A stretch of DNA of 64,000 nucleotides from Micromonospora endolithica (GTDB taxonomy: Bacteria > Actinomycetota > Actinomycetes > Mycobacteriales > Micromonosporaceae). The DNA lies in the NCBI RefSeq assembly GCF_003626595.1, contig NZ_RBAK01000001.1, positions 1,116,001 through 1,180,000 of the forward strand. The letters are read 5' to 3'. The translations under genes and the position numbers were made by a program. This document shows, one piece after another, positions 35,851 to 44,253 of the stretch. The notes under the pieces are model-generated. The model was not told where the DNA came from and did no database searches. It saw only the letters and a program-made list of their open reading frames with translations. The number at the start of each line of letters is the position of its first letter. The stretch's first letter is position 1.

Positions 35851-36651
35851 GTGGCCCTGATGCGTGTCGACTTCTTCTCCGAGGTGCTCGGTCTGAGCAC
35901 GTCGATGACGGTGCTGCTGCCGCAGCGCACCTCGTCGCAGATCGGTCTCGCCGGCAACGCCCCGGCCGGCGACCCGCCGGTGCTCTACCTGCTGCACGGG
36001 CTCACCGACGACGACACCATCTGGCTGCGCCGCACCTCGATCGAGCGGTACGCGGCACCGCTCGGACTGGCCGTGGTCATGCCGCAGGCGGGCCGCAGCT
36101 TCTACTGCGACGAGGAGCACGGCAACCGGTACTGGACGTTCCTCAGCGAGGAACTGCCGGCGCTGTGCCACGACTTCTTCCGCCTCTCCGACGCCCGCGA
36201 GGACACCTTCGTCGCCGGCCTGTCGATGGGCGGCTACGGGGCGGTGAAGTGGGCGCTGCGCGATCCCGGCCGCTTCGCGGCGGCGGCCAGCCTCTCCGGC
36301 GCGCTGAACCTGGCGCACCGCCGGCACCACCCGGAGCGCCCGATCGACCCGGCGGTCTGGCACACCGTGTTCGGCGAGCGGAGTCCGGTCGGCACCGACG
36401 ACGACACGGTGGCCCTGCTCGACCGGTACGGCGCGGACGGCGTCGAGGCGCCGGCGCTCTACGTCGCCTGCGGCACCGAGGACTTCCTGTACGACGACAA
36501 CCAGCGCTTCGTGGAGGTCGCCCGGCGGCGGGGTGTCCCGGTCACCGTGGACTTCTCCCCCGGCGCGCACGACTGGGCGTACTGGGACGCCGGCATCCAG
36601 GACGTGCTGGCCTGGCTGCCGCTGCGACAGCGGCCGGCCGGCGGGACGTGA
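35851..36651 (+). CDS. Alpha/beta hydrolase esterase (EstA/S-formylglutathione hydrolase-like)
   Basis: Carboxylesterase of about 266 aa. Oxyanion segment YLLHGLTDDDTIWLR, nucleophile Ser125 in GLSMGGYGAVKWAL, acid in VACGTEDFLYDDN and His in FSPGAHDWAYWDAGIQ give a complete triad in esterase-D order. FYCDEEHGNRYWTFLSEELP is also typical of this family. GTG at 35851 or ATG at 35860 could start it. It is 23 nt after the radical SAM gene and may be co-transcribed. Real substrate unknown; acyl esters or trehalose mycolyl-type esters are handled by relatives. Confidence 0.87.
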   Translation: MALMRVDFFSEVLGLSTSMTVLLPQRTSSQIGLAGNAPAGDPPVLYLLHGLTDDDTIWLRRTSIERYAAPLGLAVVMPQAGRSFYCDEEHGNRYWTFLSEELPALCHDFFRLSDAREDTFVAGLSMGGYGAVKWALRDPGRFAAAASLSGALNLAHRRHHPERPIDPAVWHTVFGERSPVGTDDDTVALLDRYGADGVEAPALYVACGTEDFLYDDNQRFVEVARRRGVPVTVDFSPGAHDWAYWDAGIQDVLAWLPLRQRPAGGT

Positions 36652-36668
36652 GTCCCGCCGGCCGGCCG
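36631..36668. terminator. Bidirectional terminator with stop codon in loop
   Basis: A perfect 17-bp stem (36631-36647 with 36652-36668) and a GTGA loop. The TGA stop of the esterase gene lies in that loop and the convergent dehydrogenase gene ends 8 nt beyond. One hairpin therefore serves both genes and its left arm is coding for the esterase C-terminus. Confidence 0.85.
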
Positions 36669-36675
36669 TCGACCG

Positions 36676-37716
36676 TCAGCTCCGGCTGAGCAGCACCTTC
36701 AGCGCGCCGGTCTCCGCCGGGCTGGCGAACACGTCGTACGCCCGCATGATCTCGGCCAGCGGGAACCGGTGGGTCACCAGGTGCCCGGTGTCCAGCTGTC
36801 CGGCCACCAGCATGTCCAGCAGCCGGGGCGTCGTGTTCGTGTCCACCAGACCGGTGGTGATGGTGACGTTGCGGATCCACAGGTCCTCCAGGTGCAGCGT
36901 CGCCGGCCGGCCGTGCACGCCGACGTTGGCGACCCGACCGCCGGGGCGGACCAGCGTGGCGCACAGCTCGAAGGTGCCCGGTGTGCCGACCGCCTCGATC
37001 GCCACGTCAGCGCCGAGTCCGCCGGTCAGTTCGCGGACCACCGCGAGCGGGTCCTGCTCGGCGGCGACGGTGACGTCCGCGCCGAACTGCTTGGCCGCCT
37101 CCAGGCGGCTCGGCGCCTTGTCCACCACCACGATGTGCGCCGGCGAGAAGAGCTTCGCGGTCAGGATCGCGGCCAGCCCGATCGGCCCGGCCCCCACGAT
37201 CACCACCGTGTCGCCGGGGGCGACCTGGCCGTTGCGCACGCCGACCTCGTACGAGGTGGGCAGGATGTCGGCGAGCAGCACCGCCGCCTCGTCGGACACC
37301 GAGGCCGGCAGCCGGTACGTGGACAGGTCGGCGAACGGGACCCGGGCGTACTCGGCCTGCACGCCGTCGACCGTGTGGCCGAGGATCCAGCCACCGCCGC
37401 CGAGGCACTGCCCGTAGCTGCCCTCCCGGCAGTAGCGGCACGTCCCGCACGCGGAGATGCAGGACACCAGGACGCGGTCACCGACGGACCGGTCGGTCAC
37501 GCCGTCGCCGACCTCGACCACGGTGCCGACCGCCTCGTGGCCGAGCACCCGGCCGGGCCGCACCTCGGGCACGTCTCCACCGAGGATGTGCAGGTCGGTG
37601 CCGCAGATCGTCACGGCGTCCACCCGAATGATCGCGTCCCGGGGATCGAGGATGGTCGGGTGCGGGACCTCGGTCCAGGACCTCCTGCCGGGGCCGTCGT
37701 ACACGAGTGCCTTCAT
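36676..37716 (-). CDS. Zinc-dependent alcohol dehydrogenase
   Basis: Medium-chain dehydrogenase of 346 aa. Catalytic zinc ligands Cys38 (TICGTDLHILGG) and His60-Glu61 (LGHEAVG). Structural zinc Cys90, 93, 96 and 104 all present. The NAD(P) site is VVIVGAGPIGLAAI. The start MKALVYDGP has AAGGAG upstream; an ATG 24 nt upstream is rejected. Resembles formaldehyde/threonine-type and secondary alcohol dehydrogenases; GLVDTNTTPRLLDMLVAG is typical of the secondary alcohol group. Substrate uncertain. Convergent with the esterase gene across a shared terminator. Confidence 0.9.
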   Translation of the reverse strand: MKALVYDGPGRRSWTEVPHPTILDPRDAIIRVDAVTICGTDLHILGGDVPEVRPGRVLGHEAVGTVVEVGDGVTDRSVGDRVLVSCISACGTCRYCREGSYGQCLGGGGWILGHTVDGVQAEYARVPFADLSTYRLPASVSDEAAVLLADILPTSYEVGVRNGQVAPGDTVVIVGAGPIGLAAILTAKLFSPAHIVVVDKAPSRLEAAKQFGADVTVAAEQDPLAVVRELTGGLGADVAIEAVGTPGTFELCATLVRPGGRVANVGVHGRPATLHLEDLWIRNVTITTGLVDTNTTPRLLDMLVAGQLDTGHLVTHRFPLAEIMRAYDVFASPAETGALKVLLSRS

Positions 37717-37828
37717 GGCTGCTCCTTCCGCCGTCGTCACCCTTCACGCTGCCCCGCGACGGGGCGGGTGGGCAGGGTCGGACGGCCCGCCGGACCGGCC
37801 GGACGTCCCGGCGGGGCGTCAGCGGGGG

Positions 37829-38677
37829 TCAGCGGGCGGAGGCGCGGGCGACCGGCACGTCGAAGTAGGTGTCCGGGTAGGGCTCGTCGCGGTAGCGGTA
37901 GTGCCACCACTCGCGGTCGTAGTTGACGAACCCGGCCCCGGTCATCACCTCGCGCAGCAGGTCCCGGTTGGCGCGGGCGGTCGCGTCCACCGCCGGGCTG
38001 TCGGTGTGGGCCAGCGGGTCGAAGCAGTCGAAACCGGTGCCCATGTCGACGCTGTTGTCCGGGAACCGCCGCGCCCGGGGCGCGGTGCACGGCACGAGCG
38101 GTCGCGCCGGGTCGTACGCGGGCTGCTCGGGGGTGGGCACGTCGACCAGGGTCAGGTCGACGGTGCTGCCCCGGCTGTGCGCGGTCGGCGCGCCGAGGTA
38201 GCCCCGGTCGAACAGCTCCGACTTCGGCACCCGGGGGTAGAACTCGCCCTTGGTCTGCTCCTCGCCGGGACGCCGGCCCCACGCCACGAAGTCCTCGACG
38301 GCGCGCCGCGGGCGGTAGCAGTCGTACACCTTGAGGCCACGATCCCGGGCCAGCGCGGCGTCCTGCGCCCGGCGCAGCGCCGCCGCGGCGGGCCGGGTGA
38401 GCAGGCACAGCGGCTCGGCGTAGCCGGCGACGGGGCGGCCGACGAAGTTGTGCGCGGTGGCGTACCGGATGTCGGCGCGGATGCGCGGGTCGACGTCGGT
38501 GAGCACCACCAGGTCCGGGGCGGGGCCGGCGGTCGGCGCGGCGGTGGGCGTCGGTGCCGGCGGCGGATCCTGCTCCGACGCCGGGCGTGCGCAGCCGCCG
38601 CCGAGCGTGGCGAGCACGAGCAGCGCCGTGAGGTGGACTCCGGCCCCCGGCCGCCGCGTCGCCCGTAAACCGGCCAT
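37829..38677 (-). CDS. VanX-like D-Ala-D-Ala dipeptidase lipoprotein
   Basis: Zinc dipeptidase of 282 aa in the M15D (VanX/DdpX) family. Signal and likely lipobox end at Cys29 (LGGGC), then a Pro/Ala/Thr linker. Zinc residues are His167 and Asp174 in TAHSRGSTVDL and His259 in REWWH, with catalytic Glu256. Ends in an ARASAR tail. Unlike cytoplasmic VanX it should sit on the outer membrane face, pointing to wall-fragment turnover rather than vancomycin resistance; no vanHA genes adjoin. It may be translated from a leaderless or very short-leader mRNA. Confidence 0.87.
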   Translation of the reverse strand: MAGLRATRRPGAGVHLTALLVLATLGGGCARPASEQDPPPAPTPTAAPTAGPAPDLVVLTDVDPRIRADIRYATAHNFVGRPVAGYAEPLCLLTRPAAAALRRAQDAALARDRGLKVYDCYRPRRAVEDFVAWGRRPGEEQTKGEFYPRVPKSELFDRGYLGAPTAHSRGSTVDLTLVDVPTPEQPAYDPARPLVPCTAPRARRFPDNSVDMGTGFDCFDPLAHTDSPAVDATARANRDLLREVMTGAGFVNYDREWWHYRYRDEPYPDTYFDVPVARASAR

Positions 38678-38683
38678 GAATCG

Positions 38684-38689
38684 ATTTTA
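38684..38689 (-). promoter_or_regulatory. Candidate -10 element of VanX-like gene
   Basis: TAAAAT on the minus strand ends 6 nt before the ATG at 38677, the distance expected when transcription starts at the A of ATG. TTGTCC at 38716-38711 is a possible -35, though the 21-bp gap is long. A GGAG at 38693-38690 is an alternative ribosome site if transcription starts further upstream. Confidence 0.4.
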
Positions 38690-38765
38690 CTCCGAAAGGT
38701 TTGCTTTTCCGGACAAGTCGGACGGTCGAGGTGAGACCAGAGAGGCGATCCCCTCGATCCGCTCG

Positions 38766-40079
38766 TCAGGGCCGGCCGTCGTACCGCCGCCGCGCCCGGT
38801 GCCGCATGACCAGGGCGAGCGCCAGCAGCAGCCCGCCGCCGGCCGCCGTGCCGAGCGCGGGCCAGGGCGACGTCCGGCGGCCGTCGAGCCGACCACTGGC
38901 GGCCGCCTGCCGGGCGTCGCCGGTGGCGGTCGGCAGCGGCGCGGCGGACGGGGAGGCGTCCAGCTCGCCGGGGTCGACCAGGCGGCCGACCGCCGCGGTG
39001 CGCGGCACCGAGAAGCCCCAGTCCAGCAACGCGGCGCCCTGCTCCCAACCCCGGGCCGGCCGCGGCTCCGCGCCGAGCAGCGTGACCACCAGGCGGCGGC
39101 CGTCGCGTTCGGCCGCCCCGACGTAGGTGTGCCGGGCGAGGTCGGTGAAGCCGGTCTTGCCGCCCAGCGCACCCGGGTAGCGGTCGACGAGCTGGTTCTC
39201 GTTCTGGATCTCGAAGCCCTTGGTGCGCTGCGCCGGCTGGGCGGGGATCCGGTGGGTCGCGGTCAGCGCGTACCGGCGGAACGTCGGGTCGGCGAAGCAC
39301 TCCCGGGCGATCAACGCCAGGTCGTACGCGCTGGTGAACTGCCCCTCGCCGTCCAGCCCGGACGGGGTCACCGCGTGGGTCTGCCGCGCGCCCAGATGGC
39401 GCGCGTGCGCGTTCATCGCCCGGACCCCACCGGCCGCCCCGTCCGACCCGCCGCCGAGGCGGGCCAGCACGTTGGCCGCCTCGTTGCCGGACTGCAACAG
39501 CAGACCCAGCCAGACCGTCTCGACGCGGTAGCGGCCGCCGGCCACCAGCCCGACCGCCGAGGAGCCGGGTTCGATGTCCATGTCCTCGTCGGTGACCGTG
39601 ACGACCTGGTTCGGGTCCAGCCGGGGCAGCATCGTCGCGGCGAGCAGCAGCTTCTGCACGCTGGCCGGCGTGCCGTACTCGTGTGGGCCGCACCCACCCA
39701 GCACCTGCCCGGTGTCCAGGTCCGCGACCAGCCACGACGTCGCGGTCACCCCGGGCGGCCGGGTGGCCCCGGCGGGGATGACCAGCCCGGCGGTGCCCAG
39801 TGCCGGACCGCCGACGACCCGCTCCGCCGGCACCGCCGGGGGCGGCGAGGGACGCGGCGGTCGGGACACCCGGGGTGCCGGCACGCGTGGGCACGGCGCG
39901 TCCGCCACGCGCGATCCCATCGGAGTACGCGCCGCCGGGTCCACCACGCCAGGCGCTCCGGGAGCCTTCGGGGACGTGGGCCGGTGCGTTCGCGCCGACG
40001 CCACGGCCGGGGTGACCGGGACCAGCAGGCCGGGCAGGAGAACGGCGGTCGCCGTGGCCGCCAGCAACCGAACTCTCAT
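38766..40079 (-). CDS. D-alanyl-D-alanine carboxypeptidase (S11, DacC-like)
   Basis: Penicillin-binding protein of 437 aa trimming peptidoglycan pentapeptides. Signal peptide, then a Pro/Arg-rich spacer to about residue 85. Catalytic motifs SxxK at 140-143 (PASVQK), SGN at 197-199 (LLQSGNEAAN) and KTG at 308-310 (GGKTGFTD) are complete. A C-terminal membrane segment (GGGLLLALALVM) followed by a basic tail anchors it. Start ATG at 40079 fits the signal; a GGAG lies unusually close, so an earlier ATG is possible. Upstream of, and co-directional with, the VanX-like gene, so the two may act on the same wall substrate. Confidence 0.9.
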   Translation of the reverse strand: MRVRLLAATATAVLLPGLLVPVTPAVASARTHRPTSPKAPGAPGVVDPAARTPMGSRVADAPCPRVPAPRVSRPPRPSPPPAVPAERVVGGPALGTAGLVIPAGATRPPGVTATSWLVADLDTGQVLGGCGPHEYGTPASVQKLLLAATMLPRLDPNQVVTVTDEDMDIEPGSSAVGLVAGGRYRVETVWLGLLLQSGNEAANVLARLGGGSDGAAGGVRAMNAHARHLGARQTHAVTPSGLDGEGQFTSAYDLALIARECFADPTFRRYALTATHRIPAQPAQRTKGFEIQNENQLVDRYPGALGGKTGFTDLARHTYVGAAERDGRRLVVTLLGAEPRPARGWEQGAALLDWGFSVPRTAAVGRLVDPGELDASPSAAPLPTATGDARQAAASGRLDGRRTSPWPALGTAAGGGLLLALALVMRHRARRRYDGRP

Positions 40080-40224
40080 GCTCCTGACCCTAGTCGGCAA
40101 GATCGGCATGGTGGGCGTGGTTGGCCCGCCCGGCGATCCTCGCCGCGCCGCCCCGGTCGGCGTCGACAGGTCAGCGGGCGGGCCACCGGTCATGGATCGG
40201 CACAGATCCACCCTGAGGCGCCCG

Positions 40225-41355
40225 TCACCGGCCCACGGTCAGTGCCACCCCCTGGTGCCGGTTCAGCGTGCCGGGCGCGGTCAGGGCGACCCAGCCGCCT
40301 CGGATCAGGACCAGCTCGATCAGCTCGTCGACGGCGTCGTCGATCACGTCGGGGTGCTCGGCGTCAGTCGCCGGGACCAGGGTGTTCCCGTCGTCACTGA
40401 GCCGGGCCGGGTAGAACAGCGACTCGTCGACGGCGAGCATCTCCGGCCGGGCGGTCCGGGCGGCGAGCCAGGCGTCCGGCATGCCGGACGCGACCCTGCC
40501 CGCCGCGGCCCGTCGGTCGATCAGCGCGACCGCCTCGGCCTCCCGGCGGTGCAGATAGTCGTCGAGGGTTTCCCGGATCCGGGCCGACAGCACGGGCAGG
40601 GCGCTCGTCAGCAGGTTGCCCCGGACGACGCCCGCCAGCCGCCCACAGTTCACCGAGAGCTGCCGGAACGGACCGGTGACCCGGTCCTCCCCGACGATCA
40701 CCAGCGGCGCCGGGTGCAGCCGGGCGTACGCGCCGAGCGCCGCATCGACCCGCCGGAGGTAGTCGGTGTCCGGGCCGGTCGGCCGGTCGGCCCGCCCGGG
40801 CCGGTCGGCCCGCCCCCGGCCGAGGGCCACCGGCCGCGCGGCACGAATCGGGAACGCGCGGGTGAGCGCGGGGAGCAGGCTGTCGGCCACGCCGTCGAAG
40901 AGACGGGCCTGTCCGGCGTTCAACGCGAGCACCAGGTGCCGGGGCGTCCGGTGCAGCGCCCGGACCAGGTCCCGGGTGGCGAAGGTGGGATCCACCACGG
41001 CCCGGTCCCGCACCGGCACCGGCAGCCGCACGAGGTCACCGGTGGACGCCGACGCGTACACGGCGAGCGCGGTGGCCGCCGGGCCCCGCCGCGCCTGGTC
41101 GACGAGGTCCCGCAACCGGCGTACGGCCGGCGCCGCCGCCTCCGGCCGCAACTCGGCGCGGACCCGCTCGACCGCCTGCCCGGCGAGGGCCTCCAGGCGC
41201 AGGAGGTCGGCGTGCGCCAGCTCGGCGGCCGGCGTGGTGGTCAGCAGCAGCGAGATCGCCGGGTACTCCCGGACGGCCTGCAGGGCGGTGATCTGGCCGG
41301 GGGATGGTACGGCGACCGCCGGGCGGCGCGGGGCGGAACGGATTCGGGTCGACAT
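40225..41355 (-). CDS. baeRF-like (bacterial archaeo-eukaryotic release factor) protein
   Basis: Protein of 376 aa matching the bacterial eRF1-like families (baeRF). Signs are AISLLLTTTPA near the N-terminus, HLVLALNAGQARLFDGVAD in the middle (the strand-helix that resembles eRF1 domain 2), PLVIVGEDRVTGPF and DELIELVLIRGGWVALT at the end. No GGQ motif seen, so peptide release activity is unlikely; a ribosome-linked stress role has been proposed for such proteins. AGGAGG ribosome site. First of three leftward genes (stress protein and TerC upstream) with short gaps of 24 and 18 nt. Confidence 0.75.
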   Translation of the reverse strand: MSTRIRSAPRRPAVAVPSPGQITALQAVREYPAISLLLTTTPAAELAHADLLRLEALAGQAVERVRAELRPEAAAPAVRRLRDLVDQARRGPAATALAVYASASTGDLVRLPVPVRDRAVVDPTFATRDLVRALHRTPRHLVLALNAGQARLFDGVADSLLPALTRAFPIRAARPVALGRGRADRPGRADRPTGPDTDYLRRVDAALGAYARLHPAPLVIVGEDRVTGPFRQLSVNCGRLAGVVRGNLLTSALPVLSARIRETLDDYLHRREAEAVALIDRRAAAGRVASGMPDAWLAARTARPEMLAVDESLFYPARLSDDGNTLVPATDAEHPDVIDDAVDELIELVLIRGGWVALTAPGTLNRHQGVALTVGR

Positions 41356-41379
41356 GTGCCCTCCTGTGGATCGGACCGG

Positions 41380-41862
41380 TCAGTAACCCCGCCAGGCCAG
41401 TTGCATGAGCAGGCGGCGGGCGTCGTCGGAGTGGGCGGCGGTGACGGTCACGTCGTAGCTGGCGGCGGCGAGGCGGCGGGTCGAGGTGAAGTCCCGTACG
41501 CCCCGGGTGGCGGCGTGAGCGACGCCGGCCGCGGCGGCGCCCCAGAGGGCGCCGGCCGCGGTGGTCACCGGCAGCACCAGCCACCACGCCTCGCGGGTGA
41601 ACACGGACAGCAGCAGGCCGATGAGGACGCCGAGCCAGGCGCCGCTGGCCGCTCCGGCGGCGGCAGCCCGCGGGGTGGTCATCCGGCCGAGCACGGTCTC
41701 CACGAGCCGCAGGTCGGTGCCGACGATGGTGGCGTGCCGCACCGGGAAGCCGCTGTCGGAGAGGTGGTCCACGGCCCGCTGGGCGGCCGCGTACGTCGGG
41801 TAGGTGCCGACGGTTGCCCGGGCGGCGGTGTCCGGGTCCGTGGGCAGCGGCAGCTGGGTCAT
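41380..41862 (-). CDS. General stress protein 17M-like membrane protein
   Basis: Protein of 160 aa. N-terminal YflT/GSP17M-like domain (GTYPTYAAAQRAVDHLSDSGFP, TIVGTDLRLVETVLGRMT), then a Gly/Ala-rich double membrane segment (AGAASGAWLGVLIGLLLSVF and LPVTTAAGALWGAAAAGVAH), then a short cytoplasmic strand-helix. Perfect GGAGG ribosome site. Between the baeRF-like gene and terC on the same strand, so probably one stress-response transcript. Confidence 0.85.
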   Translation of the reverse strand: MTQLPLPTDPDTAARATVGTYPTYAAAQRAVDHLSDSGFPVRHATIVGTDLRLVETVLGRMTTPRAAAAGAASGAWLGVLIGLLLSVFTREAWWLVLPVTTAAGALWGAAAAGVAHAATRGVRDFTSTRRLAAASYDVTVTAAHSDDARRLLMQLAWRGY

Positions 41863-41880
41863 CGGATACCTCCGGGTGGC

Positions 41881-42849
41881 TCAGGAACCGACGGGCGTAC
41901 GGGGGCCGGCGTCGCCGTCCGTCACCGGCGCGCGCCGGGTGGCGGCCAGGCTCCACACGATCGACACGGCGAGGGTGGCGACGATGACGCCGAGGGTGAC
42001 CGGGATCGGCAGCTTCCCGACCGGCGTCTCCGACAGGATCAGCTTCACCCCGGCGAAGGCGAGCAGGACCGCCAGCCCGTAGTGCAGCTTGGTGAAGCGG
42101 CGCAGCAGCCCGGCCAGGCAGAAGTAGAGGCTGCGCAGGCCGAGCACGGCGAACGCGTTGGCGGTCCAGACGATGAACGTGCTGGTGGTGATCGCCAGCA
42201 CGGCGGCCACCGAGTCGACGGCGAAGATCAGGTCGGTGGCCTCGACCGCGACCAGTACGACGAACAGCAGGGTGGCCACCCGTCGCCCGTCGCGGCGGAC
42301 GAAGAACCGGTCGCCGTGGTAGCGGGCGTCGGTGGGGACGATCCGGCGGACCGCCCGGACCACCAGGTTCCGGTTGGGGTCGATCTCCTGGTCGTGCTGG
42401 AAGGCCATCTTCCAGCCGGTCCAGAGCAGGAAGGCACCGAAGACGTACGCGGTCCAGAAGAACGTCTCCAGCAGTTCCGCGCCGACGAAGATGAACACCA
42501 GGCGGAACAGCAGCGCGCCGACGACGCCCCAGAAGAGCACCTTGTGCTGGTACGCCGGGGGCACCGCGAAGTAGGTGAAGATCAGCGCGAAGACGAAGAC
42601 GTTGTCGACCGAGAGCGCCTTCTCGATCAGGTATCCGGCGTAGTAGGTGCCGGCCGCCTCGTCGCCCTGCCACAGCCAGAGCACCACGCCGAAGGCGAGG
42701 CCGGCGGCGATCCAGACGGTCGACCAGATCGCGGCCTCGCGGAAGCCGATGACGTGGTTGTCGCGGTGCAGGAACAGGTCCACCGCGAGCATCAGGGCGA
42801 TGGCGACGGTCAGCGCCACCCAGGCCCACCACGGGACAGGGAAGGACAT
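41881..42849 (-). CDS. TerC family membrane protein
   Basis: Integral membrane protein of 322 aa with about eight spans. Diagnostic motifs: the acidic RDNHVIGFREA loop, EKALSVDNVFVFALIF and EATDLIFAVDSVAAVLAIT, with conserved Glu/Asp that are thought to carry metal. Known relatives export Mn2+ or load metal onto secreted proteins, and give tellurite resistance in ter clusters; no other ter genes are here. GGGAG ribosome site. First gene of the three-gene leftward unit. Confidence 0.92.
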   Translation of the reverse strand: MSFPVPWWAWVALTVAIALMLAVDLFLHRDNHVIGFREAAIWSTVWIAAGLAFGVVLWLWQGDEAAGTYYAGYLIEKALSVDNVFVFALIFTYFAVPPAYQHKVLFWGVVGALLFRLVFIFVGAELLETFFWTAYVFGAFLLWTGWKMAFQHDQEIDPNRNLVVRAVRRIVPTDARYHGDRFFVRRDGRRVATLLFVVLVAVEATDLIFAVDSVAAVLAITTSTFIVWTANAFAVLGLRSLYFCLAGLLRRFTKLHYGLAVLLAFAGVKLILSETPVGKLPIPVTLGVIVATLAVSIVWSLAATRRAPVTDGDAGPRTPVGS

Positions 42850-43326
42850 CGGACTCCCTTCGACCGGCCGGCGTACGTCGCCGGCGAGCTGGCCGAAGGT
42901 CTCCCCGGACCGCCGTGGCGGCGGCCCGCACCGCCGGGACCCGGGTGGGTCCGTACTGACGGCGGCGCGTCCGGTGGCGGGTACTCCCCCTCGAACTACG
43001 CACCATTATTCACGAAGTGTGGTTCGCTTGTCTAGGGTCACGGTTCCCCGCGCCACCCCCGCGGCCGGGCAGCCGGGCGGTTGAACCTTTCCGCACCCGC
43101 CCCCGTATCCATCGACGCAAGCAGCGGACGGATCCGGATCGCCGTGGGAGCGATCCCGGGGATGTTCGCCGACGTTCCTCGGATGGACCGGCAAGGGTTC
43201 CACCGACCTGGCGCGGAGTCTCGCCGGCCCGCCGCCGTCGCCCTTCCACCCCCTCCGATCCGCACCGCGCCCGGGTACACCGACACCGTCGGTCCGCGCG
43301 CGGTCCCACCCCCAAAGGAGAGGTGC
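42850..43326. promoter_or_regulatory. Long divergent leader region
   Basis: A 477-bp gap between terC and the rightward repeat-protein gene. Around 42995-43040 the DNA is AT-richer and contains TTCACG (43009) and TAGGGT (43033) 18 bp apart, a plausible rightward promoter. That leaves an untranslated leader of about 290 nt with several possible hairpins, including one at about 43133-43159. No known riboswitch consensus was recognised. Confidence 0.4.
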
Positions 43327-44142
43327 ATGGTCACGCGTACACAGAAACAGGCCGTCCTCAAGCTCGGCGGTGTCGGCGCCGTCGCCGCCCTGCTGCTCGG
43401 GGCGGGACTACAGCTGGCCTCCGCCGGCGAGGACGACCGGGGTACGCGGGCCGCCACCGCGATCACGGTGAGCTGCCCGACGGTCGCCGACCGGCTCGGT
43501 GCGGTGCCGGCGGCCGCACGGGCGGGCGTGGACCAGGAGCTGCGCAACCTGGAACAGCAGATCGCCAACGTCAACGCCCGGCTGGCCCGGGAACCGGAGC
43601 AGGCCGCCAACCAGCTCAACGACATCGCCGGAAAACGCCGGGCGGTGCTCGACCGGATCCGGCTGAACATCACCCGGGTCGGCGGCACCGCCCCGGCCGG
43701 CCTGGAATCCCTCGCCGGCTGCGCGGCGAACGACGACGCCGGAAACGCCGGCAATGGAAACAACGCCGGCAACGGCGGCAATGGAAACGCCGACGCCGGT
43801 GGGAACGCGGGGAACGGCGACGCCGCCAACGGGAACCCCGCCGCCGTGCGTACGGTGAACTGCCCGAGCGTCAGCGACCGGCTGCCCGCGATCCCGGCCG
43901 GCGCGGCGGCCGGCGTCGAGCGGGAGTTGGCCAACCTGGACCGGGAGATCGCCAACGCCAACGCACGACTGGCCCGGCTGGCGGTCCGGCCGGAGGGCGG
44001 CCCGAACTTCGTCCAGAACGCCATTCTCGGGCCGCTGGCGAGCAAGCGGACCGCGGCCCTGGACCGCATCGAGATCAACATCAACCGGGCCGGTGGTCAG
44101 CGACCGAACCTGGACGCCCTGGCCACCTGCGGCCTGAACTGA
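43327..44142 (+). CDS. Secreted protein with two Cys-bracketed repeats
   Basis: Exported protein of 271 aa. Signal segment at 10-32. Two homologous units of about 80 residues (about 46-132 and about 176-270) each start CPTVADRL or CPSVSDRL and end with LAGCAAN or LATCGLN, so each unit is probably closed by one disulfide. Each has a helix rich in Asn/Gln/Leu (NLEQQIANVNARLAR; NLDREIANANARLARL). The units are joined by a 40-residue Gly/Asn/Ala linker. AAAGGAGAGG ribosome site. No family recognised; a helical-hairpin wall or matrix protein is likely. Confidence 0.8.
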   Translation: MVTRTQKQAVLKLGGVGAVAALLLGAGLQLASAGEDDRGTRAATAITVSCPTVADRLGAVPAAARAGVDQELRNLEQQIANVNARLAREPEQAANQLNDIAGKRRAVLDRIRLNITRVGGTAPAGLESLAGCAANDDAGNAGNGNNAGNGGNGNADAGGNAGNGDAANGNPAAVRTVNCPSVSDRLPAIPAGAAAGVERELANLDREIANANARLARLAVRPEGGPNFVQNAILGPLASKRTAALDRIEININRAGGQRPNLDALATCGLN

Positions 44143-44253
44143 AGATCCGTCAATACCCTGGGGACTTCCTCACAACCTGTTGTCCGCCACGTCACCGTCC
44201 GACTAGAACCGGAGCAACGATCGCCCGGATGTCCCGGCGTCGGTGGCGAGGTG

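Noticed and set aside
39574..43035. Very long rightward open frame of over 1100 codons
   Set aside because: It is antisense to dacC-like, baeRF-like, stress protein and terC genes, has low-complexity Arg/Gly/Asp/Val composition and no domain, as expected of the mirror frame of GC-rich genes.
43040..43320. c-di-AMP (ydaO-type) riboswitch
   Set aside because: A secreted protein and a long leader invite it, but I could not find the conserved cores.
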